NCBI RefSeq assembly: GCF_040807025.1
Contig: NC_090967.1
Location: forward strand, 5,578,001 to 5,642,000
Length of the DNA: 64,000 nt
Origin: Struthio camelus
Taxonomy: Eukaryota; Chordata; Aves; Struthioniformes; Struthionidae
Direction: 5' to 3'
Every line of letters begins with the position of its first letter. The stretch's first letter is position 1. Below, piece by piece: positions 35,702 through 47,611 of the stretch. Below the pieces are notes generated by a model that saw only the letters and a list, made by a program, of their open reading frames with translations, was not told where the DNA came from and did not search any database. The translations under genes and the position numbers were made by a program.

Positions 35702-36530
35702 GTAGGTTTTACAGCTTGTTCCATAAATAATGATGCTTGAAATAATAAATTGAGTTTAGTGTGAGTGTTTTAATTTAAATCAGTATGGAATCTTGCCCCA
35801 CAAGATGTTGAATAGTTATTAATTTGTCTTTGTAGTAATTTATGATAATGTATGTAGGGAAAATAAAATGAAACGTTTTATTGCTTTACTGAAAACTAAT
35901 TACCGTTGTTTGTGTCTGTCAGAACTGTGACTTGCTGTTAGAATGCTCAAACATCGTGACTTGTTTTTGGAACATAATTGAATTATTTCTTGTTTTAAAA
36001 ATGGATATTTTTAATTTGGTAGCTTTGAATTTTGTGCTGATCGATTTATAAATACAGTGCCACCTCAAAGCAGACAAAAGAATGAGTAGAGAGGAATTTG
36101 ATCATAATAGCTGCATATAATTTATAAACTGAGCAATACAGAATAAGTGCTTTCATTTTTGAACTGTGATAAACTTTAAATCTTGCCAAGGCGTTCACTT
36201 TTTATCTTTGTCACAGGAGTGCCTAAGATTGCATGTAAGGTCACAGGTTGGTTTCAGATAACTGTGTATCTGTCATTTTTCCTTCTGGTATTGTATTTGA
36301 AAATCATTTCTTCCTCCTTATAGCCATTTTGACTTGAGAGTTTTTTAGCTTGTGTTAACGTGTGACTGTTCATGATTTCAGAGACTGACAGCAGATTAGG
36401 GAGTACTATAAGAGGGGGAGAGAGATAGAGCAGAACATCTCAATTCTGGGCAATTAGAGGTTAGAGTAAGTGCTTTCAGCCTCTGGTGATTCAGGATGCA
36501 ACTTTTTTGAGGGTAGACACGTGGTTTTAT

Positions 36531-36597
36531 AAATCTATCTACCTACCTATATAGGTATATCTATACATATATAGATATATACACATACGTATATACT
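36531..36597 (+). repeat. AT-rich palindromic simple repeat
   Basis: ATCT/ACCT steps lead into acctatataggt (a perfect palindrome) and then ATAC/ATAG steps. It is simple sequence in an intron. Confidence 0.8.
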
Positions 36598-37343
36598 TTT
36601 AAACTTTTAAAGTCATTGTGCATTTTTCTTTCAAACATAAACATTCAGTTGCTCCTGTGCTAAATGCAGCAGAGCTTTAATTTCCACTCCAAACTTTCAT
36701 GCTTGAATCACCCCTTGCAAACCATTCCTGAAGAGAAAAAGGAGAGGTAGCACAAAATGATATGGGAAATGAAGTCAGAAGTGAGACTCCCCCAAAAAGC
36801 CGTTTCTTGCAGACTGTTATTTATTTAATTTGTCTACCTTTTAGATAAATTTGTGTCAATGAATTTGGAATATCCTAGCACTGTAAGAATGAGAAAGTTG
36901 TGCAGATGAGTAAAGATGCAGTTTTAAATTGATAGTCTTAATTTTGTTTGAAACCAAGCATTGTCTGGGTTAGTTTGGTTTAATTAGTATTGCTGTAAGC
37001 TAAACTGCAACAAAGTGTAGATGAAGACGACTGCCAACCTAAAAGATTTGCTTTCGTTTGCTAGACTATCTATGATCATGGCTTTAATTTTTCCTTTTCG
37101 GTTCACCTGCAGTCTGGTTGATACTTGAGTATCAATACTTCAGTATTTATGTATAATGTAAATGTCAATATACCATTCTTCTGGAAGGTGAAAAAATCAA
37201 AACTGTTCTTGTGTCAAATCTTTTATATTTTCAGTATAAAGCTCTGCTTACATTTAGTGTTATATGATAGGGAAAATATGATTCGTTTTGGACTGAAAGT
37301 TTGGTCTGTATGTGTAAGAATATTATATTTTTTCCTGTAACAG

Positions 37344-37404
37344 AAAGATTTGCAGCACAGACCTTCTGGATCTCCACAAAGTTCGTCCCAGTGCATTTCC
37401 CCAG
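37344..37404 (+). CDS. ARHGEF18: ARHGEF18 linker exon, Ser-rich
   Basis: The acceptor is tttcctgtaacag and the donor CCAG|GTTTGT. It encodes KDLQHRPSGSPQSSSQCISP, from phase 0 to phase 1, residues 525-544. It connects C1 to the MGN region. It has no fold I recognise, but both junction phases fit without adjustment. Confidence 0.78.
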
Positions 37405-39389
37405 GTTTGTACTAAAGAATGATTTCTGTGCTCAAGGCTTATCTGTTCAATTGTATTTTTTTTCTTTAATATGTTTTAAAGGCTATACACAGTGTGTTAT
37501 TGAAGTATAGAAAAGGTCTCTTTTAATAAGATGGCTTCATTTTTTTTTCTATTGGGAATGGCTTAGAGGCTCCTAGCAATCTCCTGTGTGTTTTTATCTT
37601 TTTATCTTTTTATTTTCCTTTATACCTTCTTGCTGTGTAACCTCAAAATATCATGGTGAAAAGGGATCAATAAGCTAGTTTCTCATTGATTGTCTATTCT
37701 CTGGCCTCTGAAAAGACTAGAACTGTGAACTTTGTTTTACATCAGATTTTCATAATTGTCTATTTAAAACTTGCCTGTAGCTACTGGTTGCTAGAAATCT
37801 CTAAGACGAGCTAGCATTAATGGCCAGAACATAAATCTTTGTTGAAACAAAGTGGGAAAAGAGATCTGGGGAAAAAATAAGAAGAAAAAACAGCTGTTCT
37901 GCAGCATAGCCTTTGAAATAGCTTTTTGGTACTAGAACAGACCAAATAGCTGTTTCTTTTTCTTTTTTGCTTTTACCTGGTTTTACTGAATTCTTTGGCT
38001 TGTTCACCATCTCAGAGAATTCTTCTCAAACTATGTGATTGTGACCGTTCTTTTTACTCATGTTCCAGAATTTGAAAACAATATCTGTCAAAGGAACAGA
38101 TGGTATTTTTCAGTTGTATATTGAAGAATGACATTTTTTTCCATGATAAAACTGTTAGATTTGACACTGATTACACTGTCAGTTAAATTTTAAAAACTAT
38201 TTTATTGCATATGCAACAAATTGCTTTAGGGATTATATAAAGTGATACAGGCACGCTGTCCAGCCTGCTTTTGATCTCCATTATTTGGGACTAAGCTTAT
38301 TGAAGTGATTATTGTATACTTGCAAATACAACAGACATCACAGTCACAGATCTAAGATTTAAATAGCATTTTAATTGGTAGAAGTTACAAGGTAACAGAA
38401 CTGATTTCTCAGGCTCTAATATGTTTGACAGTAGCTAGAACAGAATTATTTTTGCCTTGCAGTTGGTCTGTTTGGTTGCTTTGCTGGCTGTTAAGAAACA
38501 CAACTGATGAGAATGTCTGAGTAATACTCTGAGTGTTGCATACATCTTTGTTAGGTATCATTTGACTTGCATTTCAAGCTCCTACTTCTTTAGGAAACAA
38601 TCCTTGATGAGAGATAGCACAAAGGGAAGAACTGTTATAATAAGATAAGTGGTCATTTGTGCTGCCAAGAATGTTTTTGTCCACTTAGAGCAAAGTGCAG
38701 AGACTAAAATAGGAAACAATAGGGAATAATGAAAATAGGAAAAGTTGGCCATAGGGCTTGTCGTTGAAACTGCTCTGTGGTATACAGTCTGGTCTGATGT
38801 GATAGGTTAAAAACGATCGATACGGACTCTCAGCAGTGTGCAGACAGTGCTAATTGAACTCAGAAAATGGCTTTTTGTTCGTGCAGGCTCTGCTAGGCAG
38901 GCAGTACTTATTTTCCATAGTCAAAAGCAGAAGCAGGAAGTTAAAGGAACAGCTAATAGCATGGCCATTGTATGTCTTTACCCACAATGTAACACTGCAG
39001 ACATCAATGCCAAGCAGAAGAAGCCAAAGGTATTGTGTCAATGTAAAAGAGAAATACATTTTAAGAAAGGTGTAAGCTATTGCCCCTTCATATTTTGCCT
39101 CTGGAGATTTTTAGATTTGACGAAGCAGGGCTGTGAAACGAAACTTTGTATTCTTGGCTGGTGAAGCAAAGTAGGTGAACTTGATGGCTTCCCCATATGG
39201 AAACGGGTTGGCGTTTATTGTTAAGCCTCTATTCAAGAAATCCTCCTTTGCAGATCTTGTTAATATCCACTTAGTCTCCTTTTTTGGGACAGTCAGCTTG
39301 GAGCTCATCACTTGGAGATGATGGAGGAGATGTATATCGGTTTATCCAGTTTGTTGTAGACTGAGAATTAGCTGTGCAGTGCAGCCATG

Positions 39390-39845
39390 AAATTTTGAAC
39401 CTGGTCCGGGGAGGTACTAGGAGAGGTATTTCCAGTGAGTGAAAGATCTACTGATATCATTTGTAATAAAAGTCATTGGTGAAATCTCACCTGCAGCCCT
39501 GCATACAATTCTAGTCAAGTGTTTTAAGGAAGAGAATGTGAAGACAAGCAGGTGTAGAATACAGGATATTAGGAAATCTAGAAAAAGCTGTCTTATGAGA
39601 AGAAACTTGAATATCTTGGTTTAGCTGTGTGTGTTTGAGCAAAACAGAAGTGGAGGGAGAGACGATTGTCAAAAGTATGCTGAGGAGTACCTACTGAGAA
39701 AAAGGAACTGTTTGGACTGGATAAGCACTTATCCAGCGTTGTCAAAAGAACAAGCTATAAATTGGCCATGAGTAAACCTAGGCTGGAAACTGAAGACACT
39801 CTTGAACTGCAACAACAGCATAGTCCTGAAACAACCTCCCAGACA
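39390..39845 (+). mobile_element. Old CR1/L3-like LINE fragment
   Basis: The segment keeps the CR1 order in sense orientation: tggtgaaatctcacctgcag..ctgcatacaattctagtc, then gtcttatgag.agaaacttgaa, then actggataagcac, ataaattggccatgagtaaac and ctaggctggaaac. Divergence is high, so the subfamily is not resolvable by eye. Confidence 0.5.
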
Positions 39846-40617
39846 CAGTAGTGGGAGAGAAGATCAGTCTGTGTAAGATAAAGCTTGCCTGCAGTAGTAG
39901 AGACCTGGGCTCAAGGATCCATGAGAGTTCTTCCACTCGCATGTCCTTAAAAGCACTGTGAAGAAGGGGCAGCTGCAGACCTCATCAGTGACAAAGTTTT
40001 GAAGATTGTCTGGCTGATTCGTCATCTGTGACTGACTTCCCTGGAGTTCCTTTTTTAAAAGGATGTATTTTATCTCCTGTTCCTTATCGTTCGTTACAGA
40101 CATTAGTGCTAAATAATTATATCCATTTTTATAAGTCTATTACAGGCTTCCGTGTATTGTATAATAGTGATTAAAGTTTTAAATATCCTTCCAGTTCACA
40201 GTCTGTCTAGATTTAAAAAGCATTAAAAAGCTGCAGTATTAAAATTAAATTTAGCTCTGGTATCTATTACAGTCAGCATGTGTGCATGCAGATATAAATC
40301 ACTATGTAGCAATAAGCATTGCAAAGAACTTGTGGTTTTTATGTGATGTCAGATTTTTCTTGTTTGCCATGAAATGTTCTGTGCCCTTATACGGCAGGGT
40401 GTGAATAATTGTGTGTAGGTTCTGGTGTTTTACTAAAGGAGAAGATACTTTGCAATTTCCACACTAAATGGGCACAGTAGGGACCAATTTCCTGCACTTC
40501 AGACCTGCTGATTTAGCCAATACAGTAAGTTAAGTGGCAGCTTTACATTTCTAGAAGGATCACAGGTAGTATAAAAACAGTGCATCTCTGGGGCCACTTT
40601 ACTGTGCCAAGTCTTAG

Positions 40618-41017
40618 GGCAGCCGGTAGTGAGCATGGGGAATACAAATTCAAAAAGCAGCGGCAGAAGCAATACAATTCCAGCTCATCCTGAGCTGTCT
40701 TTTTGTGGTTCCTTTTCAAGAAAATGGAATGAGAATGTCTTTTTGGACAATGAGCTTTTGACATCCAAGATCCTGTCTGTTCTCCGTCCACATTCAGAGA
40801 GAGGTTTGAGAGCAGGCGATCTGCAGTGTACACCTCATTTTCTGAGTACCAATTCAATTTTTGCTTCTCTAGCCGCTTCTCTGAAGGAGCAGCCCCGAAG
40901 TCTTCTCCTGGGACCTGATGGCACCCCAGTATTATCACGGAATCTCGGTATGACTATCGCCCAAAGAGGAAATTCTCAATCTTCACTGAATACTGCTGGA
41001 GCTGTTAATAAATTTGG
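40618..41017 (+). CDS. ARHGEF18: ARHGEF18 exon with MGNTNSKS internal start
   Basis: The acceptor tcttag (40616-40617) gives the required phase 1. The acceptor at 40628 (ggtag) also fits, so the first four residues are uncertain. ATG 40635 (Met551) has A at -3 and G at +4, a strong Kozak context, and begins MGNTNSKSSG. It continues with PELSF, SRKWNENVFLDNELLTSKIL and LRPHSERG, which I recall as near-identical in human ARHGEF18. An in-frame TAA lies upstream at about 40570. The donor is gtaagt (41018), phase 2. Starting here gives the 1,120-residue form. Confidence 0.94.
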
Positions 41018-41742
41018 GTAAGTAAACTGCTTCTCTTCTAATCCACTGGCTTCTGCTGCATCCCCCCTTTGTGAAAGTAAAACCAATTACAGTACTAAAA
41101 CAAGAGCCCACATTTATTTTAAAGCTCAAAAGAGATTCAGTCAGCTTCTAATGCTGAAATTAACATAAAATATCCCCTAAGCAGTAAGCTATTTGTTGGT
41201 TTAAATCAGCACCTTCTCTTTAGTTCCACTGTGCTATGCCACAAAATATTATATAAAATAGGGGAGTATTTGAGTAGCCCTGAGTAGTATTTTTTCCCCC
41301 ATGGGTGTATTAGTCTTCAGACTTGTTGAAATTCAGGAATATTTTCTGAGATGAGTTATTCTAGATATTGCTAGTCCTGACTAGCGCAGGAGGCAGCAAT
41401 GTTTTAAATTGCAATATACCTCGTTTAAAATAGACAAATTCAGAACTGTATACTTTTTATATAGTTATGTCCTTTTAATGTGCCACAATTATACTCAATT
41501 CTCAGTGAAAGTGCTCTTTGTACTCTGAACTGGATATGGCTTGTCACCAGGTGATGTCTTTTGAAATGTCATACCAGAAGTTGCATGCTTGTGCTCTTCT
41601 AAATAAAACTAACGTTTCAATGATTATTATTAAGTTACTCAACTAATTTGACTGTTTAAAGTTGGAGTGCAAAGATAGCTTTTATATATTTATTTTAACT
41701 TAATTGCAGTATAATTAAGGAAAGATATTTGTTGCAGGATTT

Positions 41743-41757
41743 TTTTTTTTTTTTTAG
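41743..41757 (+). repeat. Poly-T tract
   Basis: An uninterrupted T run in the intron shortly before the next exon. It is too far from the acceptor to be its polypyrimidine tract. Confidence 0.8.
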
Positions 41758-41831
41758 TGAAGCAACTTAAAAAAACCACATGCTAATGTTCTGTTCTGGT
41801 CCCTCGCTGTCTAATTTCTTTGGCCATTCAG

Positions 41832-41944
41832 ACTAATTCCAGGAGACATGGATGAAGGGGACTCTGGATTTATAAAATTTAAGCAGACACCAGATGATGT
41901 TGTCTCACTTGCACCTTCAACATCGGACTCCATTTTTCTGGAAG
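41832..41944 (+). CDS. ARHGEF18: ARHGEF18 exon, [14 protein letters not shown]
   Basis: The acceptor is ggccattcag and the donor GAAG|GTATGG. It encodes [18 protein letters not shown] and SDSIFLE, an acidic segment ahead of the DH domain. Phase 2 to phase 1, residues 678-715. Confidence 0.95.
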
Positions 41945-42092
41945 GTATGGAGTTTCTGTGCTTTATATGATTTCTTATACAATCTTAACAAAACAACACA
42001 GATGTTTTTACTCTTGTTGTTGCTGTTGGTAATGAGGGATATGGCTGGACACAATTTGCTGATTAGTGAAATTAAATGTGCTTTTGCTCTAG

Positions 42093-42233
42093 ATACATAT
42101 TCTGTGTCCCTCCGAAGTGAGATAGAAGCAGATGCTCTTGAGTTCGAGGCAGAGTCTTGGAGTGTTGCAGTGGAACAGCCTTATGCAAAAAGGCAAAAGA
42201 AAGAAGTTATAAAAAGGCAAGATGTCATCTATG
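42093..42233 (+). CDS. ARHGEF18: ARHGEF18 exon, pre-DH segment
   Basis: The acceptor is tttgctctag and the donor TATG|GTAAGA. It encodes [20 protein letters not shown], then [20 protein letters not shown] and QDVIY. The ESWS-V plus KRQDVIYE block precedes the DH domain in all close relatives (compare AESWSLAVD in ARHGEF2 and ARHGEF18). Phase 1 to phase 1, residues 716-762. Confidence 0.96.
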
Positions 42234-42669
42234 GTAAGAATATTTTTTATTTTTATGCATATTTTTTTTATTTCATGGTGCCACCATTTTGAAATGAAGT
42301 AGAAATTGTTTTTATTGGCTTCCCATTTTGACTTGTGCTTGGAAACTAAAACTGAGTGAAGATTTTCATATCTGATCCCTGTCTTTGCATGCATAAGTTC
42401 TACTATAATTCTGAACAACCCATAGTTTCTAATATGCCTGGGTAAGCAACAAAGCCCATCTGTACAGTTAGGAAATATCCCTAGCTCAACTGCGACTGGG
42501 AGATGTCATTAAATAAGTAGGGTCAGTCTCGGTCACTGCTTAATGGGAGATTAACGGGACAAATTTAAGAACTTTACATCAGTGACGCTTGTATTCTTTT
42601 CTCAATAGTGGTATGATGCCTTTGCAAAGGCATATGGACAGCCCCGGATAGTTTGCTTCTAGTGAGATC

Positions 42670-42988
42670 TCGAACAGTACAAAATAGAGCTGGAAGGAAA
42701 CTTAAGATGTCATCTAGTCCTCACTGTTGGGCTACTGCAAAATCAGCTGCACCTAGATGTCAGAGTTTAGTTTAACCTGTTCTTAAAAATCTTTGAAAAT
42801 GGAGATTTCAAAGGTGCTCTATGCAATTTGTTCCAGTGTTAAGCCTTGTGACAACAAGGAAAGTTATTCCTGATGTTTGATACAAAGCAGTCTTGCACCG
42901 CAGCAAGAGAGATATCTGTTGTCTCTCTTGTCATGCCCCTCTGATACTGAAAACAATTTATTCTCCTCTTCTTAGCAGTTAGAAGTAG
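42670..42988 (-). mobile_element. CR1 LINE fragment
   Basis: The + strand shows the complement of a CR1 3' end in the right order: aatagagctggaaggaaactta, gatgtcatctagtcc, ctttgaaaatggag, caatttgttccagtgtt, tgacaacaaggaaagttattcctgatgtt and ctctcttgtcatgcccctctga, with the tail ttctcctcttctta. Highly diverged, intronic. Confidence 0.75.
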
Positions 42989-43433
42989 TGTTGCATGTTT
43001 CTGTCCTAAGTAATAGATGTGACTACACTAATTAGACATTTCATCAGGACGTTTGATGAAACAGAATTTCACAGGAGTTGCTTACTTTCTTTTAAAAGGA
43101 AGATTTTTGTTACTTTTACTGAAAAGCATATTTGGAAGTGCTTAAATTCAGAAACTAGAAATGTCTATTGCATCACTTAGAATTGCGGAAGGTTTTATGG
43201 CATCAAATATGTATCAGTATAGCTCTTCTGTTAGTGATTTATACTGGTAAGAGGTAAATAGTAGGCATGTTGTATAGATCCAGGATGGTCTATCTAGCTG
43301 TTGTTATTCTGATGATGGGTTTACTGGTCACTTGCAAAAGATGTTGCCTTTCGGAGTCTGCTCTGTGATATCTTTACTAGTCACTGCACAGTATATAAAT
43401 GACTCGTGATTTTTTTTATTTCCTCTTGCCCAG

Positions 43434-43684
43434 AACTAATGCAGACTGAAATGCATCATGTCAGAACACTGAAAATTATGCTGAAGGTATACTCCAAAGC
43501 CATGAGAGAGGAACTACAGTTCCCAAATGCAGTCATCAACAAACTTTTCCCCTGTGTGGATGAGTTGCTGGAGATGCACGGGCAATTCCTGCTCCAATTA
43601 AAAGAGCGACGAAGGGAGTCCTTGGAAGAAGGCAGTGACCGAAATTATATTATCCAGAACATTGGGGACATCTTGGTAAAGCAG
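43434..43684 (+). CDS. ARHGEF18: ARHGEF18 exon: start of DH domain
   Basis: The acceptor is cctcttgcccag. The donor CAG|GTGTGA is chosen over the earlier GTAAAG because the family reads LV-x-Q before FSGENG. The exon holds conserved region 1 ([16 protein letters not shown], residues 763-778) and the [16 protein letters not shown] helix. The conserved Glu of the first helix, which contacts switch I of the GTPase in Dbl proteins, is present. Phase 1 to phase 0, residues 763-846. Confidence 0.97.
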
Positions 43685-44456
43685 GTGTGAATTAAGTTCT
43701 ACCAACATCAACTGACACTATTAAATTCCTAACTTTAATCTTGCATTTAGCTTTTTGTTCTGTAAAGCTTGAATATAATAGAGCCTTCATTTTAGCGCTA
43801 GGATTAAGGTCATCTTCCCACTATAGTGTGCGATCGCGATCATGGCTCCCAGGAATACATCTGGTCACAAATAGCGTGGAATGTTCATTAAATGTTTTTC
43901 CTTTGGGTGCACATGCATGTGTGTGGTGTGGTATGCTACTGCAAATGATTCGTTTTTATTTCTCATCTTTTCCAAAAGTAACGTAACGTATTGCAGGTGT
44001 CCTTCCTGATCACAGTTCTTCTGCATTTAATGCTGACCGTCTTGATTTTGGCCCTTTAAAAAGATAATAAAGATACTTCCAACTGATCACTGCTTCTTTT
44101 AATGTTAATACCCTTTTTGGTCTGGAGTGGATGCAAAACAATTTTTTTCCATATATCATGACGATTTTTTGCCCCTCACCTTTTACAGCCCTCAGTCTTT
44201 GGAAGTGCACAGGCCCAGAAGTCCTTCTAAAAATTCTCATTATGACAGCAGTCCGTTAATATTGGTTGTGTTATGTTATTCCAAGCTCTCTGATGGCACA
44301 CTGCATGATTCTCTCATCTCCAATAAAGAGGAAGTTGAAACGTGAAAGAAACGTTGTCTCAGAAGTCAGTTACCATAAAACCTCATTAACCAGGTCTTGT
44401 AGTACATAGGTATATTGTTAATGATTCATGTTTTTCATCCTTTTATTTCCAATTAG

Positions 44457-44582
44457 TTTTCAGGTGAAAATGGGGAGAGAATGAAAGACAAATATGGTGT
44501 ATTCTGTTGTGGTCACAATGAAGCTGTTAGTCACTATAAAGACCTTCTCCAAAGCAATAAGAAGTTCCAAAACTTAATAAAG
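44457..44582 (+). CDS. ARHGEF18: ARHGEF18 exon: DH domain
   Basis: The acceptor is tttccaattag and the donor AAG|GTAAAT. It encodes [20 protein letters not shown], then [20 protein letters not shown] and IK, the middle helices of the DH domain. It is in phase 0 at both ends, residues 847-888. Confidence 0.97.
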
Positions 44583-45894
44583 GTAAATGGCATTTAGAAA
44601 CCTTTCATTCTGACTGAGCAATGTATACATGACTACTTTTGGGTTGTATTTAGTGCTTGAAGATCTCTTACGTTTGAATGAACAGAGTTAAAGAAGCATG
44701 ATTATGTTGTTCAGTGGTCTGTTAGCTTTCCACATTTTATATCCCTTGAGCTGTTGGACACAAAGCCACCATTAGCAGGTGTTAAATTTAAGGCGGGCAG
44801 ATATTTTCTTTTGAGAGTGCATATGACTGGGATTAGGACATTTCTTGTATTCGTGGCTCTGTCTCTGACTGCCCTAATGGGTGACTGCCTTTATAAATTG
44901 GTTTGATAAATCAAATCAGTGATTAATGCTGTTGATAAAATGCTATAGAAAAGGTAGGTATTATTACTCCAGTTCTGTCCACTAAGTCATCTTTTCAAAG
45001 CCAGGTGATTGGCTCTAGGGCATTCTGCTCATCTGTTCTACACTGTAATGTCCAGTTAATAGGAAGGGCTGGGGAAGCACAGCCCAACAGAAGGCATGTA
45101 ACCTGAATCTTAGATGGCATTGCACAGTCCAAAGTATTCTCTTTTTCCAGTCATTAGTAAGTGACACTGTGTGAACTTTCCAACGTGGATCTGTAGTTAC
45201 AGCTCTTCTTAGCTAGGTGTCTTTAAAAGTGAAAACGCTCTACTTTCAAGGAACCAAATAAGTGAACAGAGTGAATTTTAAAATATATAGCCTCAGTCCC
45301 TGACAAGAAAGAGCTTGGTAATGTATTCTGTTGCCAGGATTGTGTTGTTCCTGAAGTCAGACCAGCTGTTGAGATTCTGATGCTTTACAATCTTCTCTTT
45401 CTAAACAGAAATGTACTTCTATAGATCAACATAGTGGTGAACGTGAAGTGGTGAAATAAATACTCATTTTATTTGTTATTGACATAATTTGGCTGTTAGG
45501 TGGTTGGATCTAATTTAAAAAAAATAGTACTTTTTAAGTATTTAAGAACTGATCCTATTATTAAAGATATATTTGAAAAAAATAGTTAGCAAATAGGCAG
45601 TCCAGCTGTTCAGACTTGCAACTTTCTCTGCTTTGCTCCAGATTTAATTAACAGTAGATGGAAATAATATTTAAAATATTTTTCTAGTAATAAAAGCAAA
45701 AAGTAATAAATTACCTTTTTTTCATTACTATCACGAGTTTTTCTGTAGTAAAAGAATGTAGCTAATTTTGTGGTGCTATGCCTAGTTGTACAAAAATGTT
45801 TTGAGACAGAAAATGTGCGAATGGAGAGGGGAAGGAGTTGGAAGAGCAACATATATAGAGCCTGTGAATCTGATTTCTATCTTTTGTTTTCTAG

Positions 45895-46032
<138 letters not shown>

Positions 46033-46279
46033 TAGATGCCTGACAGTTTTCTGATCCTTTTTCTCCTGTTTTGCATGCTCTCTCCTCAAACAAGGAGAAC
46101 AGGCTGGTACTGCCTTATGACTGCTTCCTCACTTCTTTATTAGCTGAAGATGTGGTTCTCAGTGTGGATCCAGATCAGTCACACCCTATCAGAGGGTCAA
46201 CAGCAGTGTTCAGTTTCAAGTCTACCACCATGAAATCATAGGAATTAAGCCTGTCAGTTCATTGGGGATTTAGTGTGTT

Positions 46280-46302
46280 AAGAGTCTTTTTTTTTTTTTT
46301 TT
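46280..46302 (+). repeat. Poly-T tract
   Basis: A T run of about 18 bases in the intron between the two DH exons at 45895 and 46444. Confidence 0.75.
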
Positions 46303-46443
46303 GTTATTTACTTATCCTTACACTCTTAGAAATTATTGTTAGATGTCGAGTATGAAACTTTTCGTGTTAAAATACATTTGGATGGCTCATTTTGCATTCC
46401 AGGGTTCAAAATCTGACTAATTGCTACTCTTCCGTCTTTGTAG

Positions 46444-46692
46444 CTGGAACTAAAGATTATGAAGAGCTGACACAGGCACTCAGTTTAATTAAGGACACAA
46501 TCACTCATGTGGATGCCATGGTAAATGAGTGTGAGAAGGGGCAGCGCCTTAAAGAGATTATGCATAAAATGGAGCTAAAATCATCTGGGAAATGCAAGAA
46601 TGGGCTCTTCTTCCGGAAGGACGACATGGGGCAGAGGCGTCTTCTGCTGGATGGGATGCTGTACTGGAAAGCTGCATCAGGCCGACTCAAAG
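46444..46692 (+). CDS. ARHGEF18: ARHGEF18 exon: end of DH and start of PH
   Basis: The acceptor is cttccgtctttgtag and the donor AAAG|GTAAAG. It encodes [20 protein letters not shown], the final DH helix (to about residue 960), the linker helix and the first PH strands ([32 protein letters not shown]). Phase 1 to phase 1, residues 928-1010. Confidence 0.97.
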
Positions 46693-47479
46693 GTAAAGGA
46701 CTAGGAAGGGGAAAAGTACAACTAGGAAAGAAGATTTCTCTTTGTTTAGTAACTGTTTATTACCAATCGATCGAGTATAAAGTAGGATGACAATAACCTG
46801 CTTGTTTAATAGGATGTTGGAGGAAATAGCACTTGTTCTATTCTTGGCTTGTCCAATAAGCATCTCTGTAACAGTGCATGATAAGTTTCTTTTGCTGTTT
46901 GCTTATTATCTGTCTGATCTGCTTTCCAATTCAAGTGGGAGGTCTTTAGATAGATGACAAAGCTTTGAGTCATACTGACTTAATCTCCTGTGGAAAACAT
47001 TATCTTGTGCGAGCTCTGGTTCACACTTTGAAAAATTGTGTCATGTCAACCCCATGACACCTTCGTTCTGCATCATGCCTGTTTTGCCAGAAAATCAAAG
47101 CTGCATCCACCAGTGAATATTTTGACGGCTTCATTGCTCAAATGTTCGAGGAGAAGCTTCATTGGCTCATATAATGCAGCTAAGAGTAGCTGGTACTGTG
47201 AACATCTGCAGTTCCAGAAGAATCCTCTGTTGAGGTAGACGTGTTCCCTCATGAGTGTTTGAGTCCATGGGTAGAATGCTTAAGTGGGTGTTTTCGAGTT
47301 CTAAATGGGCTGTTTGTGTTCTGCTGGTTCTGCACATGTACAGGCTGTGGGGATCCCAAGCGGAATGCAGTAGGAGACCCAATATTGCAGCTGTTGACGT
47401 GTCCATGTCTCCTGTGTTCCTGTTCCACAGGAAATTTAAGTCAGGTGATTTTGAGTCTGCATCAGTCTTTTTGCTTTAA

Positions 47480-47611
<132 letters not shown>

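Noticed and set aside
43679-43690. Alternative donor GTAAAG inside the first DH exon (43676-43681)
   Set aside because: Using it would delete conserved residues before FSGENG and break the phase. The CAG|GTGTGA donor keeps both.
44800-44990. Possible MIR/CORE-SINE remnant (ggctctgtctctgactgcc and a later aggtattattactcc)
   Set aside because: Only scattered words match and the spacing is poor. Not supportable by eye.
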